NCBI GenBank assembly: GCA_030529845.1
Contig: JAUMWB010000004.1
Coordinates: 171,619-235,618, forward strand
DNA length: 64,000 nt
Origin: Rothia sp. (in: high G+C Gram-positive bacteria)
GTDB lineage: Bacteria; Actinomycetota; Actinomycetes; Actinomycetales; Micrococcaceae
Direction: 5' to 3'
The notes under the pieces are model-generated. The model was not told the origin of the DNA, did not search any database, and saw nothing but the letters and a program-made list of their open reading frames with translations. This document shows positions 28,565-39,011 of this stretch, piece after piece. Positions within the stretch are counted from its first letter, which is position 1; every line of letters begins with the position of its first letter. The position numbers and the translations under genes were made by a program.

Positions 28565-29650
28565 CTAAACGTTGAAGCGGAACTCCACCACGTCGCCGTC
28601 CTGCATGATGTAATCCTTGCCTTCCATGCGGACCTTGCCGCGGGCCTTGGCCTCAGCCATAGAACCGGCGTCGTCCAGGTCAGAGAAGGAGACAACCTCA
28701 GCCTTAATGAAGCCGCGCTCAAAATCGGTGTGAATGACGCCAGCTGCCTGGGGGGCAGTGTCGCCCTTGGTGATGGTCCAGGCACGGGTTTCCTTGGGGC
28801 CAGCGGTCAGATAGGTCTGCAGGCCCAGGGTGGAGAAGCCAACGCGGGCCAGCTTATCCAGGCCGGACTCGTCCTGACCACTCATTTCCAGCATTTCGCG
28901 GGCCTCTTCTTCAGAGAGCTCAACCATGTCAGCTTCAAGCTTGGCGTCTAGGAAGACGGCCTCAGCGGGGGCAACCATGGCGCGCAGTTCAGCCTGCTTT
29001 TCCTCAGAGGCGAGGACGCCCTCGTCCGAGTTAAAGACGTAGATGAAGGGCTTGGAGGTGAGCAGGTTCAGTTCCTTGAGCAGGGCCATATCGATCTTGG
29101 CTTCTTCGTACTTAGAGATCAGGGTGTCGCCCTGTTCCAGTACGGCCTGGGCCTTCTTGTATTCCTCAAGCTGGGCGGGGTCGCCCTTCTTGATTTTGAC
29201 GGCCTTTTCCAGGCGGGGAATAGCGTTTTCCAGGGTCTGTAGGTCAGCCAGCACCAGCTCGGTGTTGATGGTTTCCATGTCACTGGCAGGGTCTACCTTA
29301 CCGTCGACGTGGATGACGTCGGGGTCATCGAAAGCGCGGACGACCTGGGCGATGGCGTGGGCCTCGCGGATGTTCGCGAGGAACTGGTTACCCAGACCTT
29401 CACCTTCGGAGGCGCCGCGAACGATACCGGCGATGTCGACGAAGGAGACGGTTGCGGGCAGGATGCGCTCGGAACCGTAGATTTCAGCCAGGCGAGCCAG
29501 GCGCTCATCGGGCAGGTTAACGACGCCCACGTTGGGTTCGATGGTCGCGAAGGGGTAGTTCGCTGCCAGGATGTTGTTTTTGGTCAGTGCGTTAAAGAGG
29601 GTCGACTTGCCGACATTGGGCAGACCCACAATTCCAATAGTTAAAGCCAC
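28565..29650 (-). CDS. ychF: Obg-like ATPase YchF
   Basis: A 361-residue P-loop ATPase/GTPase that binds ribosomes and takes part in redox-stress response. G1 GLPNVGKST is at residues 9-17, G3-like [20 protein letters not shown] and the C-terminal TGS-type domain ([21 protein letters not shown]) are complete. GTG 29650 (VALTIGIVG) is the family start. No Shine-Dalgarno is visible, and a -10-like TAAACT lies about 10 bases upstream, so the message is probably leaderless. A GCGGACGCC motif (29715) lies in the divergent gap to the GNAT gene. Confidence 0.95.
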   Translation of the reverse strand: MALTIGIVGLPNVGKSTLFNALTKNNILAANYPFATIEPNVGVVNLPDERLARLAEIYGSERILPATVSFVDIAGIVRGASEGEGLGNQFLANIREAHAIAQVVRAFDDPDVIHVDGKVDPASDMETINTELVLADLQTLENAIPRLEKAVKIKKGDPAQLEEYKKAQAVLEQGDTLISKYEEAKIDMALLKELNLLTSKPFIYVFNSDEGVLASEEKQAELRAMVAPAEAVFLDAKLEADMVELSEEEAREMLEMSGQDESGLDKLARVGFSTLGLQTYLTAGPKETRAWTITKGDTAPQAAGVIHTDFERGFIKAEVVSFSDLDDAGSMAEAKARGKVRMEGKDYIMQDGDVVEFRFNV

Positions 29651-29790
29651 GGTTTCTAGTTTACAGGGGCGAGTCAAGCGAGCGCGGGAGCGTTAGCGAA
29701 GCCCTAAACGCGGTGCGGACGCCCTGCCCCAGCGGGTCGGTCAGGCAGTTTCCGCCCACCCACCTCTTGTTACTTGGAGCACAGTATTTT

Positions 29791-30834
29791 ATGCTGGTCA
29801 GCATGACAGTAGCGCAGTTTTCACCTCGAGACATCATCATTCGCCCCATCAACCTTGACTCCGATAACGACATGGAGCAACTCAACGCCCTCGATTCTGC
29901 CTGCGAGGAAAAGCTCTACGGCTTCCCGTTAACTACATCAGTCGAAGAACGGCGGGCTATTCTTGCCCCCTCCAGCTACTACGAAAACCACCGCTGGGTT
30001 GCCGAGGTTCAGGGGCAGATTCTCGGTATTGTGCTGGTTTCGCTCCCCCTCAAAGAGAATCTAGACGGCCTGAACTTCCTTCTCGCCGTCCATCCCGAGG
30101 CTGAAGGGCGGGGTCTGGAAGAGGCGCTTACCCACCATGCCCTGGCAGAAGCTATCAAGCCCAGCGGACGCACCCACATCACCTACTACGGCTACCTCAT
30201 GCAGGACGACAACAAGGACGACCCCGCCCTGCCCATCAACAGGGTTGCGGCTCTTCTAGGCCTAGAACCTAAGAATTCTGATATCACAAGAATTGCTCCC
30301 CTGCCGATCCCCGCTAACCTCGCGCAGGCGGCTGAGCGCAAGACAATAGCCGACCCCGCCTACACCTTTGAGGTCTGGGAAAACCACATTCCCGACCAGT
30401 ATTTAGAATCAGCAGCAGCTGCTTACCACCAGCTGGAGGTAGATGAGCCCATAGGAGAAGCCCACCGGGAAGCTTCAGACTTCACCCCTGAGCGTCTGCG
30501 CGAGAGAGAAGAGAAAGCCCATGCAACAGGAGATGAACTGATGTATGCGGTTGCCTTACACCAAGGAAAGATTGCAGCGATAACAGCCCTGACCTATCCC
30601 ACCGATACACGCAATGTATCAGCCTGGCAGGAATCTACAGTAGTCATGCCAGAGCACCGCGGCCTTGGCCTCTCACGCACCCTCAAGGTTCTGAGCCATA
30701 CCCGCCTACCGGCGTCCGCGCCCCACATTCGGCAAATTATTACCATGAACTCGGCCGTCAACCCGGCCATGATTAGGGTTAATGAAGAGCTGGGCTACCG
30801 GCCCGTCTGGGAAGAAATCTGCTACCAGAACTAG
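29791..30834 (+). CDS. Double-GNAT acetyltransferase
   Basis: A protein of about 347 residues with two GNAT-like halves. The N-terminal half contains LLAVHPEAEGRGLEEAL, the acetyl-CoA binding R/Q-x-x-G-x-G/A pattern; the C-terminal half has VVMPEHRGLGLSRTLKV and a final NEELGYRPVWEE typical of GNATs. Tandem GNATs of this size are common in actinobacteria; MshD is one example but no specific MshD feature is visible. The start could be ATG 29791 or ATG 29803. The stop codon shares a CTAG with that of the convergent SMR gene. Confidence 0.8.
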   Translation: MLVSMTVAQFSPRDIIIRPINLDSDNDMEQLNALDSACEEKLYGFPLTTSVEERRAILAPSSYYENHRWVAEVQGQILGIVLVSLPLKENLDGLNFLLAVHPEAEGRGLEEALTHHALAEAIKPSGRTHITYYGYLMQDDNKDDPALPINRVAALLGLEPKNSDITRIAPLPIPANLAQAAERKTIADPAYTFEVWENHIPDQYLESAAAAYHQLEVDEPIGEAHREASDFTPERLREREEKAHATGDELMYAVALHQGKIAAITALTYPTDTRNVSAWQESTVVMPEHRGLGLSRTLKVLSHTRLPASAPHIRQIITMNSAVNPAMIRVNEELGYRPVWEEICYQN

Positions 30835-31154
30835 TGGCTAGCCCCGCCCAGGTTGAGCACCAGCACACCGGCAACAATCAGGGAAATACCCACCACCTTG
30901 ACCAGGGTGATGGGCTCCCCTAGGAAGACCGCCCCGATGGCGACGATGGCAGCGGTGCCTAGCCCCGACCAGAGGGCGTAAGCCACCCCCACCGGGATGT
31001 CCCTCACCGCCAGGGCCAGCATGAAAAAGGCAAACCCATAGCCCACCAGACAGCCCAGGGTAAACCACAGTTTGGTGAACCCCTCAGTGTATTTCAGCAG
31101 GGTGGTGGCGATGAGCTCCGAGCCAATGGCGAGCGCGAGAAAGAGGTAGGGCAT
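30831..31154 (-). CDS. Small multidrug resistance (SMR/EmrE-type) transporter
   Basis: A 107-residue, four-helix membrane protein. Conserved Glu13 lies in the helix LALAIGSELIATTLLK, and the SMR motif ALWSGLGTAAI is present. EmrE-like proteins form dimers that exchange protons for quaternary cations. ATG 31154 (MPYLFLALA) is the usual SMR start; ATG 31169 adds five residues. The stop overlaps that of the convergent GNAT gene within CTAG (30831-30834). Its 5' end lies within 86 bases of the divergent HAAAP gene start. Confidence 0.9.
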   Translation of the reverse strand: MPYLFLALAIGSELIATTLLKYTEGFTKLWFTLGCLVGYGFAFFMLALAVRDIPVGVAYALWSGLGTAAIVAIGAVFLGEPITLVKVVGISLIVAGVLVLNLGGASH

Positions 31155-31239
31155 AGGCCCATTCTGCATGGCTCGTACAAAAAAGGCTAGAATAATAAGT
31201 ACACGTACCTCACAACGATGTGAATCTAGGAGTTTTTGT

Positions 31240-32547
31240 ATGTCTCACAAGGGCAGCAACGAATACACCGATGTCTCCACCGCAGCTATCGAAATGGGCG
31301 ACGCCGCAACCCGGGCCCCACAATGGAACCGCACCGACACGGCCTGGACCGTTAGCCTCTTTGGCACAGCCGTCGGCGCGGGCATTCTCTTCCTCCCCAT
31401 CAACGCGGGAGCCGGTGGCGTCTGGCCGCTACTAGCCGCCACAATTCTCATCTGGCCCATGACTTTCCTGGCTCACCGAGGGCTCTCCCGCATGGTTTCT
31501 GCCAGTTCTAAACAAACCGCTGACATCACCGAGGTCGCCGAAGAATTCTTTGGCCGAGGCTTCGGCAAAATCTTTACCCTGCTCTACTTCCTCTCCATCT
31601 ACCCCATTCTGCTGATTTACGGTGTCAGTATTACCAACACGGTCGATTCCTTTCTCACCAACCAGTTTGGGATAGAACCCCTACCCCGCTGGCTCCTCGC
31701 TGCCCTACTGGTTGGTGCCATGAGCGCCGTCATGATCATCGGCCAGAAGCTCATGCTCACGGTCACCCAGTTCCTGGTCTACCCCCTCATTCTGGTTCTC
31801 GCCGCGCTCACCCTCTACCTCATCCCCCACTGGTCGCTGGACGGCTTTAGCCAGGTACCTACCCCGGGCAACTTCTCCATGACCCTCTGGCTCATGCTGC
31901 CCGTCCTCGTTTTCTCCTTCTACCACGCAGCAGCTATCTCCCAGTTCTCGGTCGCCATGCGCAAGCAGTACCACAGCTTCGCTTCAGTCAAGGCCTCCCG
32001 CGTGCTGCGCATTACCTCAATCATTCTGACCGTCTTCACCATGGGCTTTGTCTGGTCCTGCGTACTGGCTATCGGTCCGGACGGCCTGGCTGAAGCCCGC
32101 GCCTCCAACCTCCCCATCCTCTCCTACCTGGCCAACGAATTCGACGCCCCCTTCATCAACTGGCTCGGCCCCATCGTAGCCATCGCTGCCATCGTTTCCT
32201 CCTACTTCGGCCACTGGCTCGGCGGGCACGAAGGAGCAGCCGGTATTATCCGAAAGAACTTCGACCCCGAGAAAAAGCGCATCAGCGATAAGGCCCTCAA
32301 CATGGCTATCAACGTCTTTATCGTGGTCACCGTCTGGATTGCAGCCGTGCTGAACCCCAGCGTCCTCTCCCTCATCGAATCCCTAGTCGGCCCCGTCATG
32401 GCCCTAGTACTCTTCATCGTGCCCATGTGGGCCATCCACAAGGTACCGGCCCTGGCCCCCTACCGCGGCAAACTCTCCAACATCTTCGTGGTGATCTCAG
32501 GCATCGCAGCCTTCTCCGCCGTCGTCTACGGCCTAATTCCCAGCTAA
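31240..32547 (+). CDS. HAAAP-family amino-acid transporter (serine/threonine or aromatic type)
   Basis: A 435-residue membrane protein with about eleven helices. The motif DTAWTVSLFGTAVGAGILFLP (shown here to residue 62) is the N-terminal signature of the HAAAP family, which includes SdaC, TdcC, TnaB and DlsT. A conserved HAAAISQFS segment follows. SdaC-type serine uptake is the nearest guess but substrate is not certain. ATG 31240 has AGGAG 8 bases upstream; a longer frame from 31168 has no Shine-Dalgarno. A terminator follows at 32557-32588. Confidence 0.88.
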   Translation: MSHKGSNEYTDVSTAAIEMGDAATRAPQWNRTDTAWTVSLFGTAVGAGILFLPINAGAGGVWPLLAATILIWPMTFLAHRGLSRMVSASSKQTADITEVAEEFFGRGFGKIFTLLYFLSIYPILLIYGVSITNTVDSFLTNQFGIEPLPRWLLAALLVGAMSAVMIIGQKLMLTVTQFLVYPLILVLAALTLYLIPHWSLDGFSQVPTPGNFSMTLWLMLPVLVFSFYHAAAISQFSVAMRKQYHSFASVKASRVLRITSIILTVFTMGFVWSCVLAIGPDGLAEARASNLPILSYLANEFDAPFINWLGPIVAIAAIVSSYFGHWLGGHEGAAGIIRKNFDPEKKRISDKALNMAINVFIVVTVWIAAVLNPSVLSLIESLVGPVMALVLFIVPMWAIHKVPALAPYRGKLSNIFVVISGIAAFSAVVYGLIPS

Positions 32548-32556
32548 CCAGACCAA

Positions 32557-32588
32557 AAGAAAAGGCCCCCATACGGGGGTCTTTTCTT
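32557..32588. terminator. Terminator between HAAAP gene and ispH
   Basis: Arms AAGAAAAGGCCCCC (32557-32570) and GGGGGTCTTTTCTT (32575-32588) with a 4-base loop and one mismatch. A- and T-rich stem ends make it usable in both directions for the convergent genes. Confidence 0.85.
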
Positions 32589-32609
32589 ATAGGGGGACTC
32601 TTCGCGGTT

Positions 32610-33701
32610 CTACCGTGTCGGCTTTGCTCCTCGTCCTCCCAATCGCATCGCGGGCTCACCCGAATCATTCTTCAGGGCCGCACGCAGCTCCTTGGGCAGG
32701 GAGAAGAGAATATCTTCCTTAGCGGTCTCAAACTTCTCAACATCAACGTAACCGTAATCAGCCAGCAGACGCAGAACATCCTGCACCAGCACCTCGGGTA
32801 CAGATGCGCCGGAGGTTAGACCCACGGTGGTCACGCCCTCGAACCAGGCCTCATCAACCTCGTTGGCGTAGTCCACCAGGTAGGCCTGCTTAGCGCCGTA
32901 CTCCAGAGCAACTTCCTTCAGACGCACCGAATTCGATGAATTGGTCGAGCCCACCACAATCACCAGATCAGCCTTCGGAGCGATCTCCTTGATAGCGCCC
33001 TGGCGGTTAGAGGTTGCGTAGCAGATATCGTCGGAGGGCGGGTCCTGCAGGGTGGGGAAACGCTCACGCAGACGGGCAACGGTTTCCAGAGTTTCGTCTA
33101 CCGAAAGGGTGGTCTGAGAAATCCACACCACCTTTTCGGGGTCGCGAACGGTCACCTGGTCGACCTCATCGGGTGAGTTCACAATCTGAATGTGGTCGGG
33201 GGCTTCGCCGGCAGTACCCTCTACCTCTTCGTGGCCGGTATGGCCGATCAACAGAATGTCGTAGTCCTGCTTGGCAAAGCGCACAGCCTCGCGGTGCACC
33301 TTTGAGACCAGGGGGCAGGTAGCGTCAATGGTGTTAAGCTGGCGCTCTTCTGCTGAGGCAACTACTGCCGGTGAAACACCGTGGGCGGAGAAGACGGTGA
33401 CAGCGCCCTCGGGGACTTCCTCCACCTCGTCCACGAAAATTGCTCCCTGAGCTTCGAGGGTTTCAACCACGTGGCGGTTGTGCACAATCTGCTTACGCAC
33501 GTAGACAGGCGCCCCGTAGTGGTCCAGGGCCTTCTCAACGGCAATGACGGCGCGGTCAACACCGGCGCAGTAGCCGCGGGGCGCTGCTAGAAGCACCTTC
33601 TTATCACCGGTGGGAGCTGCGGCCTCTATTTCTTCGCGGGTCCGGCGCACGCGGGGTACGGTGGGCAGGCCCAGTTCAATGGTCTTCTCTTGGGTAGACA
33701 T
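32610..33701 (-). CDS. ispH: 4-hydroxy-3-methylbut-2-enyl diphosphate reductase
   Basis: A 363-residue iron-sulfur enzyme that makes IPP and DMAPP in the last step of the MEP isoprenoid pathway. The three cluster cysteines are at 45 ([11 protein letters not shown]), 129 ([13 protein letters not shown]) and 227 ([11 protein letters not shown]). The substrate-binding [10 protein letters not shown] and [11 protein letters not shown] segments are present. ATG 33701 starts 20 residues before the usual core; the N-terminal extension is charged. It follows the membrane protein gene at 33722 in the same direction and may share its transcript. Confidence 0.97.
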   Translation of the reverse strand: MSTQEKTIELGLPTVPRVRRTREEIEAAAPTGDKKVLLAAPRGYCAGVDRAVIAVEKALDHYGAPVYVRKQIVHNRHVVETLEAQGAIFVDEVEEVPEGAVTVFSAHGVSPAVVASAEERQLNTIDATCPLVSKVHREAVRFAKQDYDILLIGHTGHEEVEGTAGEAPDHIQIVNSPDEVDQVTVRDPEKVVWISQTTLSVDETLETVARLRERFPTLQDPPSDDICYATSNRQGAIKEIAPKADLVIVVGSTNSSNSVRLKEVALEYGAKQAYLVDYANEVDEAWFEGVTTVGLTSGASVPEVLVQDVLRLLADYGYVDVEKFETAKEDILFSLPKELRAALKNDSGEPAMRLGGRGAKPTR

Positions 33702-33721
33702 AGTCTCTATCCTACGTGGTT

Positions 33722-34915
33722 CTAGCGGGTGCGTGCAGTGGCTTCTCTCGCAGTCAGCCCCATAATCGCTGAGAGAAGAGCCAGAAGCACCAGTACAGCT
33801 CCGGCAATCAACAGGTTGAGGGCCAGACCGTTGTGGTAGCTAGCGAAAGAGGCGGTGATGGTTTCAGATAGTTTTTGCAAGAAAAGGACGGCGGCGTTGC
33901 TGGCCGGTAGCTCAATTCCGGCGGTCAGTGAGGCACCACCGCCCAAGAGGCCAGCGATCCAGAGCAGGCCAGCTGCAGTTAAGGCGATGAAGGCCAGGTA
34001 GGCAAAGCGGTTGCGGGGCCACAGGAGGAACCCGAGCAGGGCAGATAGACCGCTGACCCCCAGCAGGGGTTGCCAGAGAGAGGCCAGCCAGATCAGGGTG
34101 TTGATGGTGGAGTTAATAGGCCAGATGTTCTGACCGGTATCCAGGGTGACGGTACGACCTGGCAGGGTTGAGGTGTCTATACCAAAGCCGGTGGCTGACT
34201 GCACAGATGATCCCGCCTGGTCGTAGAGGGCAGAAAAGTCGAGGACTGCCGGGCGACTTTCGCCCGAGAAGTTATAGGCGTGGGTGTCTGAGATGACCTG
34301 CGCCCAAAGTTGGGGGTAGGCCTCGGAAGTCACCAGCGAGTTAGTGGCCCCGTCCACCAGGGTGTATGTCTGGTCATAGAGCCAGTTTTGTACTCCCCCG
34401 TACCAGGCTGTGGAGTTACCATCACCCAGGTAGGTTTCGATGGCCGGTGAGGCCATGATGTCGTCGGTGACGGCGGTTGCCAGGCTGGTTTGAAAATCTT
34501 GGTTGTAGGCGATGGCCTCAGTCATTGCTGCAAAGTTATCAGTATCGATGAGGGTTGTGTGGGCCCAGTAGGCGGTAGCGGCCCCAAGGCCTGTGGCCAG
34601 GGTGAGCAGGGCCAGCAGAACGCAGAGAAAGCGCCTAGCCAGGCTAAAGGCCGGACGGCGACGCTGGCGGCGGGGTGGCGGCACGTAGGAGGCCACCGGG
34701 GCGGACGCCGATACCTGCACCTGTGCTTCAGGCTGGTAGGCCCCCTGGACATAGTGAGCCGAGGCTGGCTCTGTATAGGGGTGGGTGTAGCCCTGGGCCT
34801 GGTGTTTGTAGGCGCCCTGGGCTTCTTCCTGGGCGCGCTGATTTTCGGCCTGAACGTAGGGGTTAGTCCAGTTGCCGTCGCCGTAATCTTCTGTGCTCTT
34901 GCGGGTACCCGTCAT
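33722..34915 (-). CDS. Actinobacterial membrane protein with disordered N-terminus
   Basis: A 397-residue protein of unknown function. Residues 1-80 are low complexity (Gln, Ala, Tyr, Pro), with PPPRRQRRR just before the first transmembrane helix ([22 protein letters not shown]). A soluble extracytoplasmic domain of about 150 residues follows ([18 protein letters not shown]), then three or four more helices. The arrangement matches proteins found near ispH and xseA in related genomes. The start lies 99 bases from the divergent xseA start. A GCGGACGCC motif (34701) falls in the disordered part. Confidence 0.65.
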   Translation of the reverse strand: MTGTRKSTEDYGDGNWTNPYVQAENQRAQEEAQGAYKHQAQGYTHPYTEPASAHYVQGAYQPEAQVQVSASAPVASYVPPPRRQRRRPAFSLARRFLCVLLALLTLATGLGAATAYWAHTTLIDTDNFAAMTEAIAYNQDFQTSLATAVTDDIMASPAIETYLGDGNSTAWYGGVQNWLYDQTYTLVDGATNSLVTSEAYPQLWAQVISDTHAYNFSGESRPAVLDFSALYDQAGSSVQSATGFGIDTSTLPGRTVTLDTGQNIWPINSTINTLIWLASLWQPLLGVSGLSALLGFLLWPRNRFAYLAFIALTAAGLLWIAGLLGGGASLTAGIELPASNAAVLFLQKLSETITASFASYHNGLALNLLIAGAVLVLLALLSAIMGLTAREATARTR

Positions 34916-35014
34916 GCTTGCATGGTAGCCGGTCTTACTGGGTATTTGCTTGAGTTCCTATTTTTTCTTGGCTCAATGCTTAAAGTGTCAGCCAGCGGTG
35001 GTAGAAGTAGGTGT

Positions 35015-36337
35015 ATGAACAGTTTTGGTGATTCGGCACCCGGCCATCTGACGCTGGCTCAGCTACAGGCTCAGCAAGAGCAGCAGGCTCAGGGCGCGCC
35101 CCGGCAATTAGCTGAACGTGCTGGCCAGACCAGCGTCGATAATCCCTGGCCCTTGCATGTGCTCTCTAACAAGATGCACGAGTATATTGCCCGTTGCGTA
35201 CCGACCTGGGTGGAGGGGCAGATTATTGAGCTCAACCACAGGGGCCGGGTTTCTTATGTGACGCTGCGCGATATGGAGCAGGAAGTCTCGGTGTCGGTCA
35301 CGGTGTGGGGCTCTGAGATGGCTAAGGTTCAGGGCCAGCTGGAGCGGGGCTCTCGGGTGGTGCTACAGCTCAAGCCTGATTTCTGGGTGAAGACCGGCCG
35401 CTTATCGATGCAAGGCTCTAACATCAAGCCGGTAGGTGTTGGCTCCATGCTGGAGCTCATTGAGCAGCTGCGGGGCAAGCTACAGGCTGAAGGTCTTTTT
35501 AGTCCCGAGCGTAAGAGGCCCTTGCCCCTGCTCCCCCGCCGGGTGGGGTTGATTACCGGTCGTGATTCGGACGCCATGAAGGACGTTATCCGTAACGCTT
35601 CGTTGCGCTGGCCCGCCGTTGATTTTGAGGTGCGGGAGGTTGCGGTACAGGGCGTGAACGCGGTTGCGCAGGTGACCGCGGCCCTGGCTGAGCTGGATAA
35701 CAGAGCCGATATTGATGTGGTTGTGATTGCCCGCGGTGGCGGCTCCTTTGAAGACCTCTTGCCTTTTTCTGAGGAGGCCATGGTCCGGGCTGTTGCTGCA
35801 GCCAATACTCCGGTGGTTTCGGCGATTGGCCACGAGGCTGACTCCCCGCTGATGGATTACGCCGCAGACCTGCGAGCCTCAACTCCCACCGATGCCGGCA
35901 AGCGTATTGTTCCGGACGTCCGTGAGGAGCGAGAACTCTTTGCATCGGCTCGCTACCAACTGGGGCGAGCTGTAGATCAGTTGATAGCAGCTGAGCGTCA
36001 CGGGCTAGCCCAGGTGCGATCCCGCCCGGTTCTTGCCAACCCGGGCTCTGCTCTGCTGGCTCGGGCAGAAGATCTTGAGCGCCTGCGGGCAAGGGCTTCG
36101 AGTGCGGCTCTGCATCGTCTGGCTCGGGACCGTGACCTCATTGGTCAGCTACGAGCGCGTGTTACAGCCCTTTCCCCCCAGCAGACCCTGGAGCGCGGCT
36201 ATGCGGTCATGCAGGACGCCGCCGGCCAGCTGGTGCGCGATGCCAGGACCTTAAGCGAAGGCCAGAGCATTAGCGTGCGGGCGGCAGCCGGTGCGGTGGA
36301 TGCAACCGTCACCGCAGTACACGATAAGAACCACTAG
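35015..36337 (+). CDS. xseA: Exodeoxyribonuclease VII large subunit
   Basis: A 440-residue catalytic subunit of ExoVII, which degrades single-stranded DNA from both ends. The OB-fold domain (VEGQIIELNHRGRVSYVTLRD) is at residues 65-85, and catalytic-region motifs GLITGRDSDAMKD and VIARGGGSFEDLLPF are intact, followed by AIGHEADSPLMD. The C-terminal coiled region ends in TLERGYAVMQD. ATG 35015 (MNSFGDSAPGH) fits the family start. The frame is open for another 525 bases upstream but that sequence is antisense to the neighbouring gene. xseB follows 37 bases downstream. Confidence 0.95.
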   Translation: MNSFGDSAPGHLTLAQLQAQQEQQAQGAPRQLAERAGQTSVDNPWPLHVLSNKMHEYIARCVPTWVEGQIIELNHRGRVSYVTLRDMEQEVSVSVTVWGSEMAKVQGQLERGSRVVLQLKPDFWVKTGRLSMQGSNIKPVGVGSMLELIEQLRGKLQAEGLFSPERKRPLPLLPRRVGLITGRDSDAMKDVIRNASLRWPAVDFEVREVAVQGVNAVAQVTAALAELDNRADIDVVVIARGGGSFEDLLPFSEEAMVRAVAAANTPVVSAIGHEADSPLMDYAADLRASTPTDAGKRIVPDVREERELFASARYQLGRAVDQLIAAERHGLAQVRSRPVLANPGSALLARAEDLERLRARASSAALHRLARDRDLIGQLRARVTALSPQQTLERGYAVMQDAAGQLVRDARTLSEGQSISVRAAAGAVDATVTAVHDKNH

Positions 36338-36374
36338 AAACTAACAAACTACGACAGCAAACGAAGGAAGAACC

Positions 36375-36614
36375 ATGAGCGAGAACATCGAATTCAAGAC
36401 TGAACTGAACGCCACCCCGGTGGAGCAGCTGACCTATGAGCAGGCCCGCGAGGAGCTCCTGCAGGTGGTAGCCCGCATGGAGTCAGGCGCTAGCACCCTA
36501 GAAGAATCTATTGCCCTGTGGGAGCGCGGCGAAGCTCTCGCCCAGCGCTGTGAGGCCTGGCTGGACGGCGCCCAGGCCACCCTGGACTCCGCCCGCCAAA
36601 ACCAGACGTCCTAG
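36375..36614 (+). CDS. xseB: Exodeoxyribonuclease VII small subunit
   Basis: A 79-residue helical protein that coats the XseA coiled coil. The family motif [27 protein letters not shown] (core about residues 19-45, cited here as [13 protein letters not shown]) and [17 protein letters not shown] are clear. ATG 36375 has GAAGGAAG upstream. The stop overlaps the stop of the convergent aminotransferase in CTAG (36611-36614). Confidence 0.95.
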   Translation: MSENIEFKTELNATPVEQLTYEQAREELLQVVARMESGASTLEESIALWERGEALAQRCEAWLDGAQATLDSARQNQTS

Positions 36615-37828
36615 TTTTGCTTGTAGTCAGCCAAGAAGTTACCCAGACGTTCAAGGGCATCGGCCAGGGTACGAGTATCGGGCAGGAAGACCAGACGGAA
36701 GTGGTCAGGTTCTGACCAGTTGAAGGCGGTGCCGTGGCTGAGCAGAATCTTCTGCTCCCGCAGCAGATCAAGCATGAACTGCTCGTCGCTGGTGATATTG
36801 AACTTATCAATATCGAGCTTGGGGAAGAGGTAGAGGGCACCCTCAGCCTGCTGCACGGTGACGCCGTCCATTTCACTAAGCATCTTGTAGGACAGGTCGC
36901 GCTGCTCTTTCAGACGTCCGCCGGGCAGAATCAGGTCGTTGATGGACTGGTAGCCGCCCAGGGCGGTCTGCACAGCGTGCTGGGCGGGGACGTTGGCGCA
37001 CAGGCGCATGTTAGCCAGCAGGTTAATACCTTCAATGAAGGGGGCAGCAGCGAGCTTGGGCCCCGAGATGGCCACCCAGCCTGCACGATAACCGCACACC
37101 CGGTAAGCCTTGGATAGGCCTGAGAAGGTCAGGGTCAGCACATCGTCACCGGCCAGGGAGGCAACATGGGTCATCTGAGCGCCGTCGTAGAGAATCTTCT
37201 CGTAGATCTCATCGGCAAAAATCACCAGTTCGTGTTCCCGAGCCAAATCGACAATCTGCTGGAGCACCTGCGGAGTGTAGACAGCACCGGTGGGGTTATT
37301 GGGATTAATCACCACAATGCCGCGGGTATTGGGGGTAATTTTAGCCTTGATATCTTCAATATCGGGCAGCCATCCGTCCTCTTCATTGCAGAGGTAATGT
37401 ACGGGCTTGCCGCCTGCAAGCTGGGTGGCAGCCGTCCACAGGGGGTAGTCGGGGCTGGGTACTAGAATTTCGTCCCCGTTATCCAACAGGGCTTGCAGGG
37501 TCATGGGGATCAGCTCTGAAACACCATTGCCCAGGTAGACATCATCGGTGGTGATGTTCATGATGCCCTCGTTCTGGTAGTACTGCACAATAGCGGTACG
37601 GGCAGAATAAAGGCCGCGGGAATCAGAGTAGCCCTGGGTGTAGGGCAGATGCTCGATGATATCCATCATGATGGTTTCAGGCGCTTCAAAACCAAAGGGG
37701 GCGGGGTTACCGATATTGAGCTTGAGGATGCGGTGACCACGGGCCTCCATCCGCTGGGCTTCTTCCAAAATGGGCCCGCGGATATCGTAAAGAACGTTTT
37801 GAAGTTTTTTTGATTGCTTGAATGCCAT
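36611..37828 (-). CDS. AlaA-like pyridoxal-phosphate aminotransferase
   Basis: A 405-residue fold-type I aminotransferase. The PLP lysine is in [27 protein letters not shown] and the [11 protein letters not shown] segment are typical of the AlaA/AspC subgroup. The opening [27 protein letters not shown] is characteristic of AlaA, so glutamate-pyruvate transamination is the likely reaction. ATG 37828 starts a [11 protein letters not shown] leader matching related proteins. It lies 11 bases after the lipoprotein-gene stop on the same strand and is probably cotranscribed with it. Confidence 0.92.
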   Translation of the reverse strand: MAFKQSKKLQNVLYDIRGPILEEAQRMEARGHRILKLNIGNPAPFGFEAPETIMMDIIEHLPYTQGYSDSRGLYSARTAIVQYYQNEGIMNITTDDVYLGNGVSELIPMTLQALLDNGDEILVPSPDYPLWTAATQLAGGKPVHYLCNEEDGWLPDIEDIKAKITPNTRGIVVINPNNPTGAVYTPQVLQQIVDLAREHELVIFADEIYEKILYDGAQMTHVASLAGDDVLTLTFSGLSKAYRVCGYRAGWVAISGPKLAAAPFIEGINLLANMRLCANVPAQHAVQTALGGYQSINDLILPGGRLKEQRDLSYKMLSEMDGVTVQQAEGALYLFPKLDIDKFNITSDEQFMLDLLREQKILLSHGTAFNWSEPDHFRLVFLPDTRTLADALERLGNFLADYKQN

Positions 37829-37838
37829 GAGATTTAGA

Positions 37839-39011
37839 TTACCCCTTCATGTTGGCCAACCAGAAATGGGCAGCATCGGTTTCTGAGACGGGATTATCAC
37901 CGCTGGTAAGTGTGTTGAGGCGAACCAAAGAATCGGTATCGAGGCTGGCAGAGACCTCATTAATAATGTCTTTGACGTTTTGAGGTAGCTCCCCCACCCG
38001 GGTAATGGGCACGATATTCTGGGCCAGCTGGGTACGTTCAGGGTCGTCCAGCAGCTTGAGGTTATTGGCCGGAATCTCTGCACTGGCCGAATACATGTAG
38101 CTCATGCTGGTGGCACCGGTAATCAGTTCCTGGGCCTGTTCAGACCGGCTATCTGCGGTCTTGCTGGCCCCCGGAACACAAGCGTAATAGGTGCTCAGGG
38201 AGCTAGCGCCGCTAGGGTTGGTGGTGTAGCTTTCAGGGGCCACCAAGCTCAGTTCTGAGCAGATTTCCCCCAGGTCGCTCATGGTTTCTAGCCCGTAGCG
38301 CTGGGCGGTAGCCCGTGTCACCACGTAGCCGTACCTGTTCGTTGCGCTTGAGGGCGATAGCACCTCGGCAGTATCTGGTAGGGCACGGTCCACATAGCTG
38401 ACAATGTCGTTGCTGCTCAGCCCGCGAACATTCAGCGAGGTCGCACTGGGGCTGGGAGTGACATCAGGGCTCGGCGTGACAAGGGGGCTAGATTCAGCGG
38501 ACGTGCCCGCACCAGCTTCTGCGCTCCCGGTAGGGGCTGGGGCAGGGCTGGCTTCTGCTGCCGCACTAGCCCGCTCTTCTTCGATGATGGTAGGGCTTAC
38601 CCTACCGTTGTCGGTCAGATAGAGCAGCAGGTCACCGGAGAGGTCGGGAGTGATATGAATAAACTCTTCAGCCAGGCTGGTGGCTGTAGGGCTGGCCGTA
38701 GCGCTTGCGGCGGTGTCAATGCCCATGCTGGCAAAGTAGGCCGGACGGTTGGCCTCACTTTCAACCACCTCAACGGTATAACCGGCTTCTTGCAGGGCAG
38801 CCTGATAAATGTAGGCGGCGTGGCGGGTTTCAGCTGTCAGCCCCGTGCCGATGCGCAGGGTAGACGTCGTAGCGGGGCTGGCAGTAGCGGGAGTACCACT
38901 GCCGGAGGGTGAGCTCACGCAGCCACTCAAGAGGAGACCGGCAAGCGCTAGGAAGGAAACTAGCTGGGCGCGGTGATGCTGCCCGCGCGGGCGTCCTTGG
39001 TCCCTAACCAT
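37839..39011 (-). CDS. OpuAC-like substrate-binding lipoprotein with low-complexity insertion
   Basis: A 390-residue lipoprotein with lipobox LLLSGC near residue 30. After a short Ser/Thr/Ala linker the domain starts with LRIGTGLTAETRHAAYIYQAAL, and the C-terminal half has YGYVVTRATAQRYGLETMSDL, NNLKLLDDPERTQLAQNIVPITRV. These fit the OpuAC/ProX-type quaternary-ammonium binding fold. Between the lobes sits a 50-residue Ser/Ala/Pro-rich insertion. No ABC ATPase or permease gene is nearby, so the partner is elsewhere or absent. ATG 39011 has GGGAGG upstream and overlaps the Nudix stop by 8 bases. Confidence 0.75.
   Translation of the reverse strand: MVRDQGRPRGQHHRAQLVSFLALAGLLLSGCVSSPSGSGTPATASPATTSTLRIGTGLTAETRHAAYIYQAALQEAGYTVEVVESEANRPAYFASMGIDTAASATASPTATSLAEEFIHITPDLSGDLLLYLTDNGRVSPTIIEEERASAAAEASPAPAPTGSAEAGAGTSAESSPLVTPSPDVTPSPSATSLNVRGLSSNDIVSYVDRALPDTAEVLSPSSATNRYGYVVTRATAQRYGLETMSDLGEICSELSLVAPESYTTNPSGASSLSTYYACVPGASKTADSRSEQAQELITGATSMSYMYSASAEIPANNLKLLDDPERTQLAQNIVPITRVGELPQNVKDIINEVSASLDTDSLVRLNTLTSGDNPVSETDAAHFWLANMKG

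Noticed and set aside
34490-35014. Upstream open extension of xseA
   Set aside because: It is antisense to the membrane protein gene and has no ExoVII homology; ATG 35015 fits the family start.
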